This document shows positions 8,147-15,651 of a DNA stretch of 54,456 nucleotides, piece by piece. This DNA comes from Candidatus Dechloromonas phosphorivorans. Its GTDB lineage: Bacteria > Pseudomonadota > Gammaproteobacteria > Burkholderiales > Rhodocyclaceae. The first letter of the stretch is position 1, and every line of letters starts with the position of its first letter. The notes under the pieces were generated by a model. The model saw nothing but the letters and a program-made list of their open reading frames with translations. It did no database searches and had not been told where the DNA came from. The DNA lies in contig JADKIP010000007.1 in assembly GCA_016721185.1 (NCBI GenBank), positions 1 to 54,456 of the forward strand. Direction: 5' to 3'. The translations under genes and the position numbers were made by a program.

Positions 8147-9601
8147 ATGAACTTACAAAACCCGCAATTGCTACGGTCAACCAACTTTATTGCCGGAAAT
8201 TGGGTAGCCGCCGACAGCAAGGCCACGCTGACGGTGGTGAACCCGGCGACCGACCTGCCCTTGGCCGAGGTGCCGCGTTGCGGCGCCGTTGAAACCCGCC
8301 GTGCCATCGAGGCCGCAGAAGCCGCCTGGCCGGCCTGGCGCGCCTTGACTGCCAAGCGCCGGGCGCAATTGCTCGATGTCTGGTTCAAATTGATCATCGA
8401 CAATGCCGACGATCTGGCCCAACTGGTCACGGCCGAATGCGGCAAACCGCTGGCCGAGGCCAAGGGGGAAGTGATCTACGGCGCCTCGTTCATCGAGTGG
8501 TTTGCCGAAGAGAGCAAGCGCACCTACGGCGAAAGCATTCCCAGTCCGCTCGCCGACAAACGTCTGCTCGTCATCAAACAGCCGATTGGCGTTTGCGCGG
8601 CGATCACGCCGTGGAATTTCCCGCTCGCGATGATCACCCGCAAGGTGGCGCCGGCGCTGGCGGCTGGTTGCCCGGTGGTCGTCAAGCCGGCCGAACAGAC
8701 GCCGCTGACCGCCCTGGCGCTGGCCGTATTGGCCGAGCAGGCCGGCTTTCCAGCGGGCGTTTTCAATGTCGTCACCGGCAACCCGGTTGAAATTGGCGGC
8801 GAGCTGACGGCCAATCCGATCGTCCGCAAGCTCTCGTTCACCGGCTCGACGGCTGTGGGCCGTTTGCTGATGGCGCAATGCGCCCCGACGGTGAAAAAGG
8901 TGTTGCTGGAGCTCGGCGGCAATGCCCCGTTTATCGTTTTCAACGACGCCGATGTGAATGCTGCGGTCGACGGCGCTTTGATCGCAAAATACCGCAACAC
9001 CGGCCAGACCTGCGTTTGCGCCAACCGTTTCCTCGTCCAGTCGGGCATTTACGAAGAGTTCGCCGCCCGTCTTGCCGAGCGCACCGCGGGCATGAAGGTG
9101 GGCGCCGGCACCGAGGCCGGTGTCGTGCTTGGCCCGCTGATCAACGCAGCGGGTTTGGCGAAAGTTGAATCGCATGTTGCCGATGCCGTTGGCAAAGGTG
9201 CTCGCGTCTTGTGCGGCGGCGCCCGCCATGCCCTCGGCGGCAACTTCTTCCAGCCGACCGTGCTGGCCGATGTGACGACCGAGATGAAGGTCGCCCGCGA
9301 GGAAACCTTCGGCCCGGTGGCGCCGCTCTTCCGCTTTGAAACGGAAGCCGAGGCGATTGCGCTGGCCAACGATACCGAATTCGGCCTCGCCGCTTATTTC
9401 TTCAGCCGCGACATCGGGCGCTGCTGGCGGGTCGGCGAGGCGCTGGAATACGGCATGGTGGGGATCAATACCGGGCTGATCTCGAACGAGGTGGCACCCT
9501 TCGGCGGCATCAAGCAGTCGGGCATCGGTCGCGAGGGATCGAAATACGGCATCGAGGATTATCTCGAAATCAAATACCTCTGCTTCGACATCAACGGTTG
9601 A
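8147..9601 (+). CDS. gabD: Succinate-semialdehyde dehydrogenase (NADP+)
   Basis: An NAD(P)-dependent aldehyde dehydrogenase of 484 residues, the usual GabD length (E. coli 482). It oxidises succinate semialdehyde to succinate in GABA breakdown. The ATG at 8147 precedes the typical opening (F-I-A-G-N-W-V) and follows AAGG. Visible family features are the cofactor and oxyanion region P-W-N-F-P-L-A-M, F-T-G-S-T-A-V-G-R, the general base E255 in L-E-L-G-G-N-A-P, the catalytic C289 in N-T-G-Q-T-C-V-C-A-N-R, and E-T-F-G-P-V. The paired cysteines around the catalytic one are usual in GabD. No GABA transaminase or transporter is adjacent. A GRDP-like gene follows after 4 bases, so the two are probably co-transcribed. 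Confidence 0.9.
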   Translation: MNLQNPQLLRSTNFIAGNWVAADSKATLTVVNPATDLPLAEVPRCGAVETRRAIEAAEAAWPAWRALTAKRRAQLLDVWFKLIIDNADDLAQLVTAECGKPLAEAKGEVIYGASFIEWFAEESKRTYGESIPSPLADKRLLVIKQPIGVCAAITPWNFPLAMITRKVAPALAAGCPVVVKPAEQTPLTALALAVLAEQAGFPAGVFNVVTGNPVEIGGELTANPIVRKLSFTGSTAVGRLLMAQCAPTVKKVLLELGGNAPFIVFNDADVNAAVDGALIAKYRNTGQTCVCANRFLVQSGIYEEFAARLAERTAGMKVGAGTEAGVVLGPLINAAGLAKVESHVADAVGKGARVLCGGARHALGGNFFQPTVLADVTTEMKVAREETFGPVAPLFRFETEAEAIALANDTEFGLAAYFFSRDIGRCWRVGEALEYGMVGINTGLISNEVAPFGGIKQSGIGREGSKYGIEDYLEIKYLCFDING

Positions 9602-9605
9602 TTTC

Positions 9606-10256
9606 ATGTTCAAACTCGTCATCATCACTGCCCTTGCCGCCATCGCCATCCTGTTTTGGCGCAACTGGAGCCGGCAACGGCGGGCGGCATACATCGACAA
9701 CTTTCCCTACCAGAAATGGCTCGACCAGCGGCTGGCCGAGCGCCGGCCGGAACTGACAGCCGAGCAGCGCGGCGAAGTTTTTGTCGGCCTGCGCGACTAC
9801 TTTCAGATTTGCCGCATCGCCCGCCGGCGCATGGTTTCCATGCCCTCGCAGGTGGTCGATGATGCCTGGCACGAGTTCATTCTGTTCACCCGCCAATACG
9901 ACAAATTCTGTCGCCACGGCTTCGGCCGCTTTCTGCACCACACGCCGGCCGCAGCCATGAGTTCGCCAACGCAGGCCAGCGATGGCATCCGCCGCGCCTG
10001 GCGGCTGGCCTGTGCTATCGAAAAGATTGACCCGAAAAAACCGGAACGCCTGCCCCGACTGTTTGCGCTCGATGCGACGCTGGCGATTGCCGGCGGCTTC
10101 GTCTATCAGCTCGACTGCATGGCTGCCGCACCGGGCGCCGCGGGCAGCGGCTTCTGCGCCAGCCATATCGGTTGCAGCAGCGGCTGTTCGGGTGATTCGG
10201 GTTCAGATAGTTCGGATGGCGGCAGTGACGGCGGCGGCTGTGGTGGTGGCGACTAA
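9606..10256 (+). CDS. GRDP-like membrane-anchored protein with Cys/Gly-rich tail
   Basis: A 216-residue protein of unknown biochemical role. It begins with one membrane helix (residues about 4-18) and a basic W-R-N-W-S-R-Q-R-R stop-transfer. The middle holds the pattern M-P-S-Q-V-V-D-D-A-W-H-E-F-I-L-F-T-R-Q-Y with F-L-H-H-T-P after it. That pattern resembles the glycine-rich-domain-protein-like region (PF07173/TIGR04222 type), which has a conserved W-H core. The last 40 residues are almost only Ser, Gly, Asp and Cys, ending in G-G-G-C-G-G-G-D. Such tails are typical of TIGR04222-like bacterial proteins. It starts 4 bases after gabD and converges on the DUF350-SPFH-DUF4178 operon, which may be functionally linked. 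Family call is fair; function is open. Confidence 0.65.
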   Translation: MFKLVIITALAAIAILFWRNWSRQRRAAYIDNFPYQKWLDQRLAERRPELTAEQRGEVFVGLRDYFQICRIARRRMVSMPSQVVDDAWHEFILFTRQYDKFCRHGFGRFLHHTPAAAMSSPTQASDGIRRAWRLACAIEKIDPKKPERLPRLFALDATLAIAGGFVYQLDCMAAAPGAAGSGFCASHIGCSSGCSGDSGSDSSDGGSDGGGCGGGD

Positions 10257-10275
10257 ACACGGCACAACAATCCGA

Positions 10276-10342
10276 GTCATTCCCGCGCAGGCGGGAATCT
10301 AGAGCCGTCCAGAACGTGGATTCCCGCCTGCGCGGGAATGAC
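10276..10342. repeat. REP-like pair of perfect 24-bp inverted repeats
   Basis: The arms at 10276-10299 and 10319-10342 are perfect reverse complements 24 bases long, with a 19-base spacer. Each arm is itself a palindrome of the form ATTCCCGCGCAGGCGGGAAT. Extragenic palindromes of the form ATTCCCGC...GCGGGAAT are common between genes in beta- and gammaproteobacteria and are moved by RAYT-type proteins. This one sits between the converging GRDP-like gene and the 48-codon gene and could also act as a two-way terminator. Confidence 0.85.
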
Positions 10343-10373
10343 CGTTTTCAAACCGTTATCGGTCTTGCCAACT

Positions 10374-10520
10374 TTACTTGTGATAAATCCGGCTGCCGCC
10401 ACCCGATTTACCCGAGCCCGGATTCGCCACGTTATCAAACATGTTCCAGCCCTGATGTTGCGCATAACCGAATAACGCCAAGGCGAAAATGCCGACCGCA
10501 AGATTGAAGTTTTTGAACAT
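10374..10520 (-). CDS. Small 48-residue protein translationally coupled to the DUF4178 gene
   Basis: A 48-codon frame whose ATG at 10520 overlaps the TGA stop of the DUF4178 gene as TGATG, the usual sign of coupled translation. The peptide starts M-F-K-N-F-N-L-A-V-G-I-F-A-L-A-L-F-G-Y-A, a membrane helix or uncleaved signal. It continues with a short polar part containing G-W-N-M-F-D and a Gly/Ser-rich stretch (GSGKSGGGS), ending R-I-Y-H-K. I do not recognise a family. Support comes from the coupled start, the clear hydrophobic N-terminus and its place as last gene of the DUF350-SPFH-DUF4178 operon. It lies just before the inverted repeat at 10276-10342. It is probably a small inner-membrane partner of that module. 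Confidence 0.65.
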   Translation of the reverse strand: MFKNFNLAVGIFALALFGYAQHQGWNMFDNVANPGSGKSGGGSRIYHK

Positions 10521-12478
10521 CAGTCGTCCCCATCCGAATCGTCACTACTCTCCGGCGCGTGGTCGCTTTCGGCCCAGCGCCGGGCTTCGAAGGCCGCAAA
10601 ACGCAAGCGGGTAAAAACCGGGAAGATGACCAGAAACAGCATCACCATGATGAAATTTGACCAACCGGCACCACCGGTGAAGACCTCAATCGTGTCGTGC
10701 ACCGGCACCGGCTTTTCCGGGGCCATTTCGGGGTCGACCGCAAGATAGTAGGTGCCGGGCGGAATATTGAGGAAAACGATCTCGTCATCCCGACTGCCTT
10801 CGGACCAGCTCTCGCCACCATCGCGGCCGTAGTAATAAGCCAGCTCACGCGCCGCCGGCCAAGCCGCGCCGGTGGCCTTGTTGACCAACGTCATCTCAAG
10901 GCCGATCCAGTTATTGTCGAGCGATGCGGTATTGCGCACAGTGATTTTGCGCGGTTTGTCGCGAATCTCGAATTCACGCGTGACCAGCGTTTCCTCGGCC
11001 ATCTGCGGCGAAAAATTCAGGTCCTGGCGGAGCAGTTGCTTGCCGCTGGCGATGAAGACAAAGAACAGCTGCAATACGATCGCCAGCAAGGCCAGTTTCC
11101 AGAACAGTTTGCAGATGCGCTGGTGACTGTCGCCCCACGGATTGGGCTGGTTGGCGAAAACGCCGATCGGCGTCGGCAATTTGCCGGACAGCTTGAAGGC
11201 CTCGGCCAGCACCGCCGGTTCAACGTAAAACCCTTGCGACCAGGTCAGGTCATTCGCCGTCGATTCGCGCGACAGCATCAGCGGCGGCGCGACGTAATCG
11301 ACCACCCGATTGGTTTCGCCGCGACGGACGCGCCAGGTGAATTCACCAGCCACCTGAATCACCTCGGCTGCCGGCGTCGAGGCGAAATGCTTGAAGCTCT
11401 GGTCGGCCCAGCGCACGTCGGCCAGTTCGACGGCACCACCGCCGGCCGGCGGTTTGGAAAGAACGTCGGCAATATTCCAGTGGCCGTTGTATTCCGTCAG
11501 CCAGCGATAGGTGCCGCGATCTTGCGCACCATCGGCGGCCAGCAGATATTCCCGCCAAGCATAGGCAATGCCGTCGACCTTGCTCTGCTTGACGAGGAAA
11601 CCGATCACCTCGACCGGCTTGCCCTCCAGCGTGCCCTTGCTGCCCAGCGGCAGGCGCGGCAGATACTTTTCATCGCGATTACCGAGCGCTTTCGAGAGCA
11701 ATTTGTGGTTCTGGTCCGCGGTATCGACCACCGCGCCGCAACTGGCGCAGCCGACCGCGAGAATTTCCTTCGAGCGCGCCTGCATCGGGGCGCCGCAACT
11801 CGGGCAACGGAAGACTTGCGCCGTCACCGTATGCGTCGGGATCGGCATACCCTGACGCAGATTGTTCATTTTCAGCGAGGCGAAAGCGACCGCTTCGCCG
11901 ATGAAAAGCAGCGGCGGCGTTTCCGAGTAATCCAGCGTTGCGAAACTCGGTCCCGAATTTGCCCCACTTCTCAGGTCGACCGCAGCAACCGGATAACCAG
12001 CCCCGACCTTGAACGGCAGCTCGCCCTGACCAGCAATACATTCCGCTTCTTCGATATTGCTGACCGTCCACGCCTGACTGGCCAGCACGAAGCGTTGGCC
12101 AATTTTCAGGTCATCGAACTTCGGCAGGGCATCCTGAACGTACTGGGCAAAAGTGAGCACATACTCACCGCCCGCCTCCGACAGCCAGCCGGTACGCATG
12201 TCGTCAAACATCAGGTGCCATTCGTTCCAGACACCCTGGCTGTACTTGATCTGGATGCGCCCGATCAGCGCGAAATGGACGCCTTTATAGCTACCCTCGG
12301 CGCCCAGTTGCAGGGGGGAACGGTCCTCGACCAGCGCTGCCATCTTGCCGATGTCTTCCAGCGCCTGGTCGTGGCGAACCAGCGTGCTCTGGCAGTATTC
12401 ACAGACGGCAAAGATCGACGCCGCCGATTTGAAAACAACCGGCGCGCCGCAGGAAGGGCAGGGAGCAGTGACAGCCAC
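10520..12478 (-). CDS. DUF4178 domain membrane protein with two zinc ribbons
   Basis: A 652-residue protein starting at GTG 12478, 10 bases after the SPFH gene. It contains two repeats. Each opens with a zinc-ribbon pair: C-P-S-C-G-A-P-V with C-E-Y-C (residues 7-31), and C-P-S-C-G-A-P-M with C-A-S-C-G (about 225-250). Each is followed by a DUF4178 beta-rich domain (for example Y-S-Q-G-V-W-N-E-W-H-L and I-A-Y-A-W-R-E-Y-L-L). A membrane helix lies near residues 458-478, then a beta-sandwich-like periplasmic part, and a second helix near 610-630, with an acidic tail E-S-S-D-D-S-D-G-D-D. Comparative genomics has linked DUF4178 to SPFH, DUF350, PspA-like and polyamine-synthesis genes in envelope-stress loci. 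Biochemical function is not known. Confidence 0.8.
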   Translation of the reverse strand: MAVTAPCPSCGAPVVFKSAASIFAVCEYCQSTLVRHDQALEDIGKMAALVEDRSPLQLGAEGSYKGVHFALIGRIQIKYSQGVWNEWHLMFDDMRTGWLSEAGGEYVLTFAQYVQDALPKFDDLKIGQRFVLASQAWTVSNIEEAECIAGQGELPFKVGAGYPVAAVDLRSGANSGPSFATLDYSETPPLLFIGEAVAFASLKMNNLRQGMPIPTHTVTAQVFRCPSCGAPMQARSKEILAVGCASCGAVVDTADQNHKLLSKALGNRDEKYLPRLPLGSKGTLEGKPVEVIGFLVKQSKVDGIAYAWREYLLAADGAQDRGTYRWLTEYNGHWNIADVLSKPPAGGGAVELADVRWADQSFKHFASTPAAEVIQVAGEFTWRVRRGETNRVVDYVAPPLMLSRESTANDLTWSQGFYVEPAVLAEAFKLSGKLPTPIGVFANQPNPWGDSHQRICKLFWKLALLAIVLQLFFVFIASGKQLLRQDLNFSPQMAEETLVTREFEIRDKPRKITVRNTASLDNNWIGLEMTLVNKATGAAWPAARELAYYYGRDGGESWSEGSRDDEIVFLNIPPGTYYLAVDPEMAPEKPVPVHDTIEVFTGGAGWSNFIMVMLFLVIFPVFTRLRFAAFEARRWAESDHAPESSDDSDGDD

Positions 12479-12488
12479 AGTGCTGCGG

Positions 12489-13523
12489 TCAACTCAGTTT
12501 TTTGAGCAATTCCGCTTTTTTGGCGTCGAACTCGGCCTGGCTCAACACACCTTTTTCAACCAGCCCATGCAGTTTTTCCAGCGTTGCGACGACCTCGTCG
12601 GCCGAAACTGAAGCGACGGCAGCAGCCGGCGCAGCAACACCAGGGGCCGCGCCAGTCACCGGCATGGCTGAGGCCATCGCCTGCCCCATCACCTGACCGA
12701 AACCGACGCCAGCCCCAAGGCCAACCCCCATGCCAGCCATGCCGCCTTCGTTCTTCGCCGCTTCGGGAATGGCGTTGGCGACCTGGTACTGCGTGAAGCG
12801 CCCCATGTCGCCGATGATGTTCATGCCGATTTTCTGGTCGAGAATCTTCTGCAACTCTTCCGGCAACGACACGTTCTGGACGACCAGCGAATCCAGCGTC
12901 AGGCCGTATTCGGCGAACATCGGGGCCATCTTGAACATCATGGCCTTGCCGAATTCATCCTGATTGCCGGCCATATCGATGAAAGCCACGCCTGAATCAC
13001 CGAACAAATCGGTCATGCCGGCAACCATCGTGTTGCGTAGCTGGCCTTCCAGTTCATCGCGGGTATAGACGCCGCGGGTGCCGGAAATCTTCTGGTAGAA
13101 GACCTTCGGGTCAGTCAGATGATAGGAATAGATGCCGAAGGCGCGCATCCGGACAATGCCGAAATCCTTGTCGCGGATGGTGATCGGGTTTGGCGTGCCC
13201 CATTTCTGGTCAAGCTGGGTACGCGTCGAGAAGAAGTAAACATCGGACTTGAAGGGGGACTCAAAGAGCTTGTCCCAGTTTTTCAGGTAGGTGAGCACCG
13301 GCAAGGTCTGCGTCGTCAGCTTGTACATGCCGGGGCTGAAAACGTCGGCCACGGTGCCTTCGTTGACGAACATCGCCATCTGCGAATCGCGCACCGTCAG
13401 GCTGGCGCCATTCTGGATTTCCATTTCCTGCATCGGGAAGCGCCAGGCCAGCGTGCCGTCGCCCTCCTCGGTCCATTGCAGGATGTCGATAAACTGTTTC
13501 TTGATGAAATCCATCAGGGCCAT
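12489..13523 (-). CDS. SPFH-domain protein (YdjI/virion-core-like) with SHOCT tail
   Basis: A 344-residue protein with a clear ribosome site (AAGGAG, 6 bases before the ATG). Residues about 25-225 form the SPFH-like domain of the family once named virion core protein: W-R-F-P-M-Q-E-M-E-I-Q-N-G-A-S-L, F-V-N-E-G-T-V-A-D-V-F-S-P-G, R-M-R-A-F-G-I-Y-S-Y, and N-V-S-L-P-E-E-L-Q-K. A Gly/Ala/Met-rich linker follows. The last 35 residues are a SHOCT domain (LEKLHGLVEKGVLSQAEFDAKKAELL), a short oligomerisation helix pair. The zinc ribbon often found in the family is absent here and may be supplied by the DUF4178 partner. It probably forms a ring or scaffold on the inner membrane. It is the middle gene of the DUF350-SPFH-DUF4178 operon. 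Confidence 0.85.
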   Translation of the reverse strand: MALMDFIKKQFIDILQWTEEGDGTLAWRFPMQEMEIQNGASLTVRDSQMAMFVNEGTVADVFSPGMYKLTTQTLPVLTYLKNWDKLFESPFKSDVYFFSTRTQLDQKWGTPNPITIRDKDFGIVRMRAFGIYSYHLTDPKVFYQKISGTRGVYTRDELEGQLRNTMVAGMTDLFGDSGVAFIDMAGNQDEFGKAMMFKMAPMFAEYGLTLDSLVVQNVSLPEELQKILDQKIGMNIIGDMGRFTQYQVANAIPEAAKNEGGMAGMGVGLGAGVGFGQVMGQAMASAMPVTGAAPGVAAPAAAVASVSADEVVATLEKLHGLVEKGVLSQAEFDAKKAELLKKLS

Positions 13524-13541
13524 AACGAACTCCTTAAATAA

Positions 13542-13943
13542 TCAGACAATGCAGCCGGCATTCAGGATGCCGGTGCTGAGGGAAAGCGAGGCGAGAAAGA
13601 TGCCAGAGGCCAGTTTGCCTTCTTGAATATTCTGGTTGATCTGCGGCAAGGCCAGTCGGGCAGCAACATAAGTCAACAGTTGCAAGGCCCCGGCCACGAC
13701 GCCCCAGCCGATCATGGCGTAAAGGTTGTGGCTAACCGCGACCGAAACGGCAATCGGCATGGCAAAGCCGAGCAGCGCGCCGCCCAGACTGACTGCGGCG
13801 GCGGTATTGCCGCTGCGAATCAGCGCCAGTTCGTTATAGGGCGTAACCAGCACGTAGAGCGCCAGAAAGCCGCCAAGCAGCCCGATGGCGGTCGCGAAAA
13901 AACTGGCAAAGGCGGGCAGAGCGTTGATTACCGGATCGAACAT
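13542..13943 (-). CDS. DUF350 family inner-membrane protein (YjfL-like)
   Basis: A 133-residue integral membrane protein and the first gene of a four-gene minus-strand operon, 18 bases before the SPFH gene. It has four hydrophobic helices (about 10-32, 48-70, 76-95, 108-130). The features T-P-Y-N-E-L-A-L-I-R-S-G-N-T-A-A-A-V-S-L-G-G-A and P-L/M-A-I-S-V-A-V-S-H-N match the internally repeated DUF350 fold. In E. coli the relative YjfL sits beside a PspA-like protein and a glutathionylspermidine-synthase-like protein. By family association it belongs to envelope-stress loci; no enzyme activity is known. About 165 bases with no recognised gene separate it from coaX. Confidence 0.85.
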   Translation of the reverse strand: MFDPVINALPAFASFFATAIGLLGGFLALYVLVTPYNELALIRSGNTAAAVSLGGALLGFAMPIAVSVAVSHNLYAMIGWGVVAGALQLLTYVAARLALPQINQNIQEGKLASGIFLASLSLSTGILNAGCIV

Positions 13944-14109
13944 GGAATCCCCCGGGGATAGTGCAATAGCGAAAGATTGTCACCGCTTGGCGGGGTTTAT
14001 TCAAGCCTGATAACTGACCCGCGTTTTTTAGCCATCCCAATCCCGGATTTTGCCCCAAGGGATACCGTCCCTTCGAGACCAATAGGGGAGGGAGAAGCAG
14101 TATTTGCGC

Positions 14110-14826
14110 TTAATTTTCCGTAGCGAGTTGGCGCAAGCCTTCGAGCGGCAGATTTTCAAACACCTGACATGGAATGCTCAGGTGCGCCGCCAATAGTGCC
14201 GCGTTGCCGCCGGAAAGCAGGCAACGGCCATCGCTTGCCGCCAAGCGGGCAAAAGCGCGTTCGATGGCGCCGGCCTGCGCCTCAATGGCGCCGCTGACAA
14301 TGGCGTCGTCGGTACAACGCGGCAGCGGGGAATAATGCCCATTGGCGAAAGGCAGGCCGGCGGTATCGCGGGCCAGCGCACGGTGCATCAGATCGAGGCC
14401 GGGCAAAATCAGCCCGCCCAGGAAATTACCTTGCGCGTCCAGCGTGTCGATCGTCGTCGCGGTGCCGGCCATCACCACGACACAGGCGGCAGAAGTCTGG
14501 GCCCGGGCGCCGAGCAGGGCACACCAGCGGTCAACGCCCAATTGCGCCGGATTTTTATAGTGGTTGGTAACGCCGCCGCGCCTCGCCTCGGCTTTCACCT
14601 CGTGGAACATCGGCTGCCAGGCGCCTAGTTGTTCACGAATCCGCTGGGCGGCTTCAGCCCCCGCGACATTCGCCAGCAGCACCTTCACCGCATGTGGCCA
14701 TTCGCGGGGCAAGGTCGCCAATTGAGGGGCATCGGCATGGGCAACTGCGCCCTGTGCGAGCCACGTCCGGCCGTCATGAACGCCCCATTTGATGCGGCTG
14801 TTGCCACTGTCGAGACAAACAATCAT
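14110..14826 (-). CDS. coaX: Type III pantothenate kinase
   Basis: A 238-residue ATP-dependent kinase that phosphorylates pantothenate, the first step of coenzyme A synthesis. The N-terminus carries the phosphate-binding D-S-G-N-S-R-I-K-W of the ASKHA fold. Further family marks are Y-K-N-P-A-Q-L-G-V-D-R-W (substrate and monovalent cation region), A-G-T-A-T-T-I-D and G-G-L-I-L-P-G. Its ATG overlaps the birA stop as ATGA, so it is the last gene of ntrB-ntrC-birA-coaX. The pairing birA-coaX is usual in betaproteobacteria, where the two are sometimes fused. No strong terminator is visible downstream; a 6-bp stem at 14057-14073 has no U-run. Confidence 0.93.
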   Translation of the reverse strand: MIVCLDSGNSRIKWGVHDGRTWLAQGAVAHADAPQLATLPREWPHAVKVLLANVAGAEAAQRIREQLGAWQPMFHEVKAEARRGGVTNHYKNPAQLGVDRWCALLGARAQTSAACVVVMAGTATTIDTLDAQGNFLGGLILPGLDLMHRALARDTAGLPFANGHYSPLPRCTDDAIVSGAIEAQAGAIERAFARLAASDGRCLLSGGNAALLAAHLSIPCQVFENLPLEGLRQLATEN

Positions 14827-15641
14827 GCGGGGTGTACCCCAAGAGTATTTCCTGCGGGGCGCACGCTGACATCGCCGGAAAAGATGCGCTCGATGCCGGA
14901 CGCCGTTTCGAGCAGCAAGGCACCATCGTCATCGGCACCGAGGCAGCGCCCGACCAGCGGCGCGGCGTCTTCACCGAGAATCTGCACGCTGTCACCTTGC
15001 CAGGCGTGGCGTTGCTGCCATTCCGTTTTCAGGCCAAAAAAGCCGTCGACCGCAAAAGTCTCCAGGACGCGATGCAATTCCTGCAGGATGGCCGCCAGCA
15101 CGACATAGCGCTCGGGGACGGCGCTTAGCACCTGACTCAGGCCAGCGGCCGGTTGCGGCAGATCACCGGTTGGCGGCGAAAGATTCAAGCCGATACCGAT
15201 AATCGCCTGCGTGCCGCGCCGGTCGGAGGAGAGCTCGATAAGAATCCCGGCCAGCTTGGCGTAGCCCTCTCCGTCACGCAGCAGGACATCGTTCGGCCAC
15301 TTCAGCCAAACCCCTTGCGCCCCGAGGCTTTCCAGCCCGCTGGCCAGCCCGACACCCACCGCCAGCGACAACCCGCTCAAACGCGCCAAGGGTCCGGAAA
15401 AACGCCAGAGCAGGGAAAAGGTCAAACTGGATTCAGGCGCGGAAAGCCAGCTGCGGCCACGACGACCACGGCCGGCGGTTTGGCGATCAGCCACGATCAC
15501 CGTCCCGGATGGGGCGCCACTTTCGGCGCGGCGCATCAATTCGCTATTGGTCGAATCGCATTCGTCCAGCGCATCAACGTCGAAACGCCCGGCCAGCAGG
15601 CCGAGCCGGGATTTTAGGAGAACGGGATCAAGCAGTGCCAT
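14823..15641 (-). CDS. birA: Biotin-[acetyl-CoA-carboxylase] ligase, monofunctional
   Basis: A 272-residue enzyme that makes biotinyl-AMP and transfers biotin to the acetyl-CoA carboxylase carrier protein. The catalytic domain is complete: E-C-D-S-T-N-S-E-L, the biotin/ATP loop A-G-R-G-R-R-G-R-S-W (GRGRRGR), K-W-P-N-D-V, K-L-A-G-I-L-I-E, G-I-G-L-N-L, and a small SH3-like C-terminal domain. The N-terminal helix-turn-helix of E. coli BirA is missing, so it cannot act as the biotin repressor. The chosen ATG at 15641 lies 10 bases after ntrC; a longer in-frame reading to 15725 would overlap ntrC and adds nothing conserved. Its stop overlaps the coaX start by four bases. Confidence 0.93.
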   Translation of the reverse strand: MALLDPVLLKSRLGLLAGRFDVDALDECDSTNSELMRRAESGAPSGTVIVADRQTAGRGRRGRSWLSAPESSLTFSLLWRFSGPLARLSGLSLAVGVGLASGLESLGAQGVWLKWPNDVLLRDGEGYAKLAGILIELSSDRRGTQAIIGIGLNLSPPTGDLPQPAAGLSQVLSAVPERYVVLAAILQELHRVLETFAVDGFFGLKTEWQQRHAWQGDSVQILGEDAAPLVGRCLGADDDGALLLETASGIERIFSGDVSVRPAGNTLGVHPA

Positions 15642-15651
15642 GCGGCAGATT

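Noticed and set aside
8177..9700. 507-codon minus-strand frame
   Set aside because: It lies opposite gabD, whose catalytic Glu and Cys are clear; high GC leaves few stops on the other strand.
10697..12505. 602-codon plus-strand frame
   Set aside because: Antisense to DUF4178; it is rich in Arg and Gln with no domain, typical of a shadow frame.
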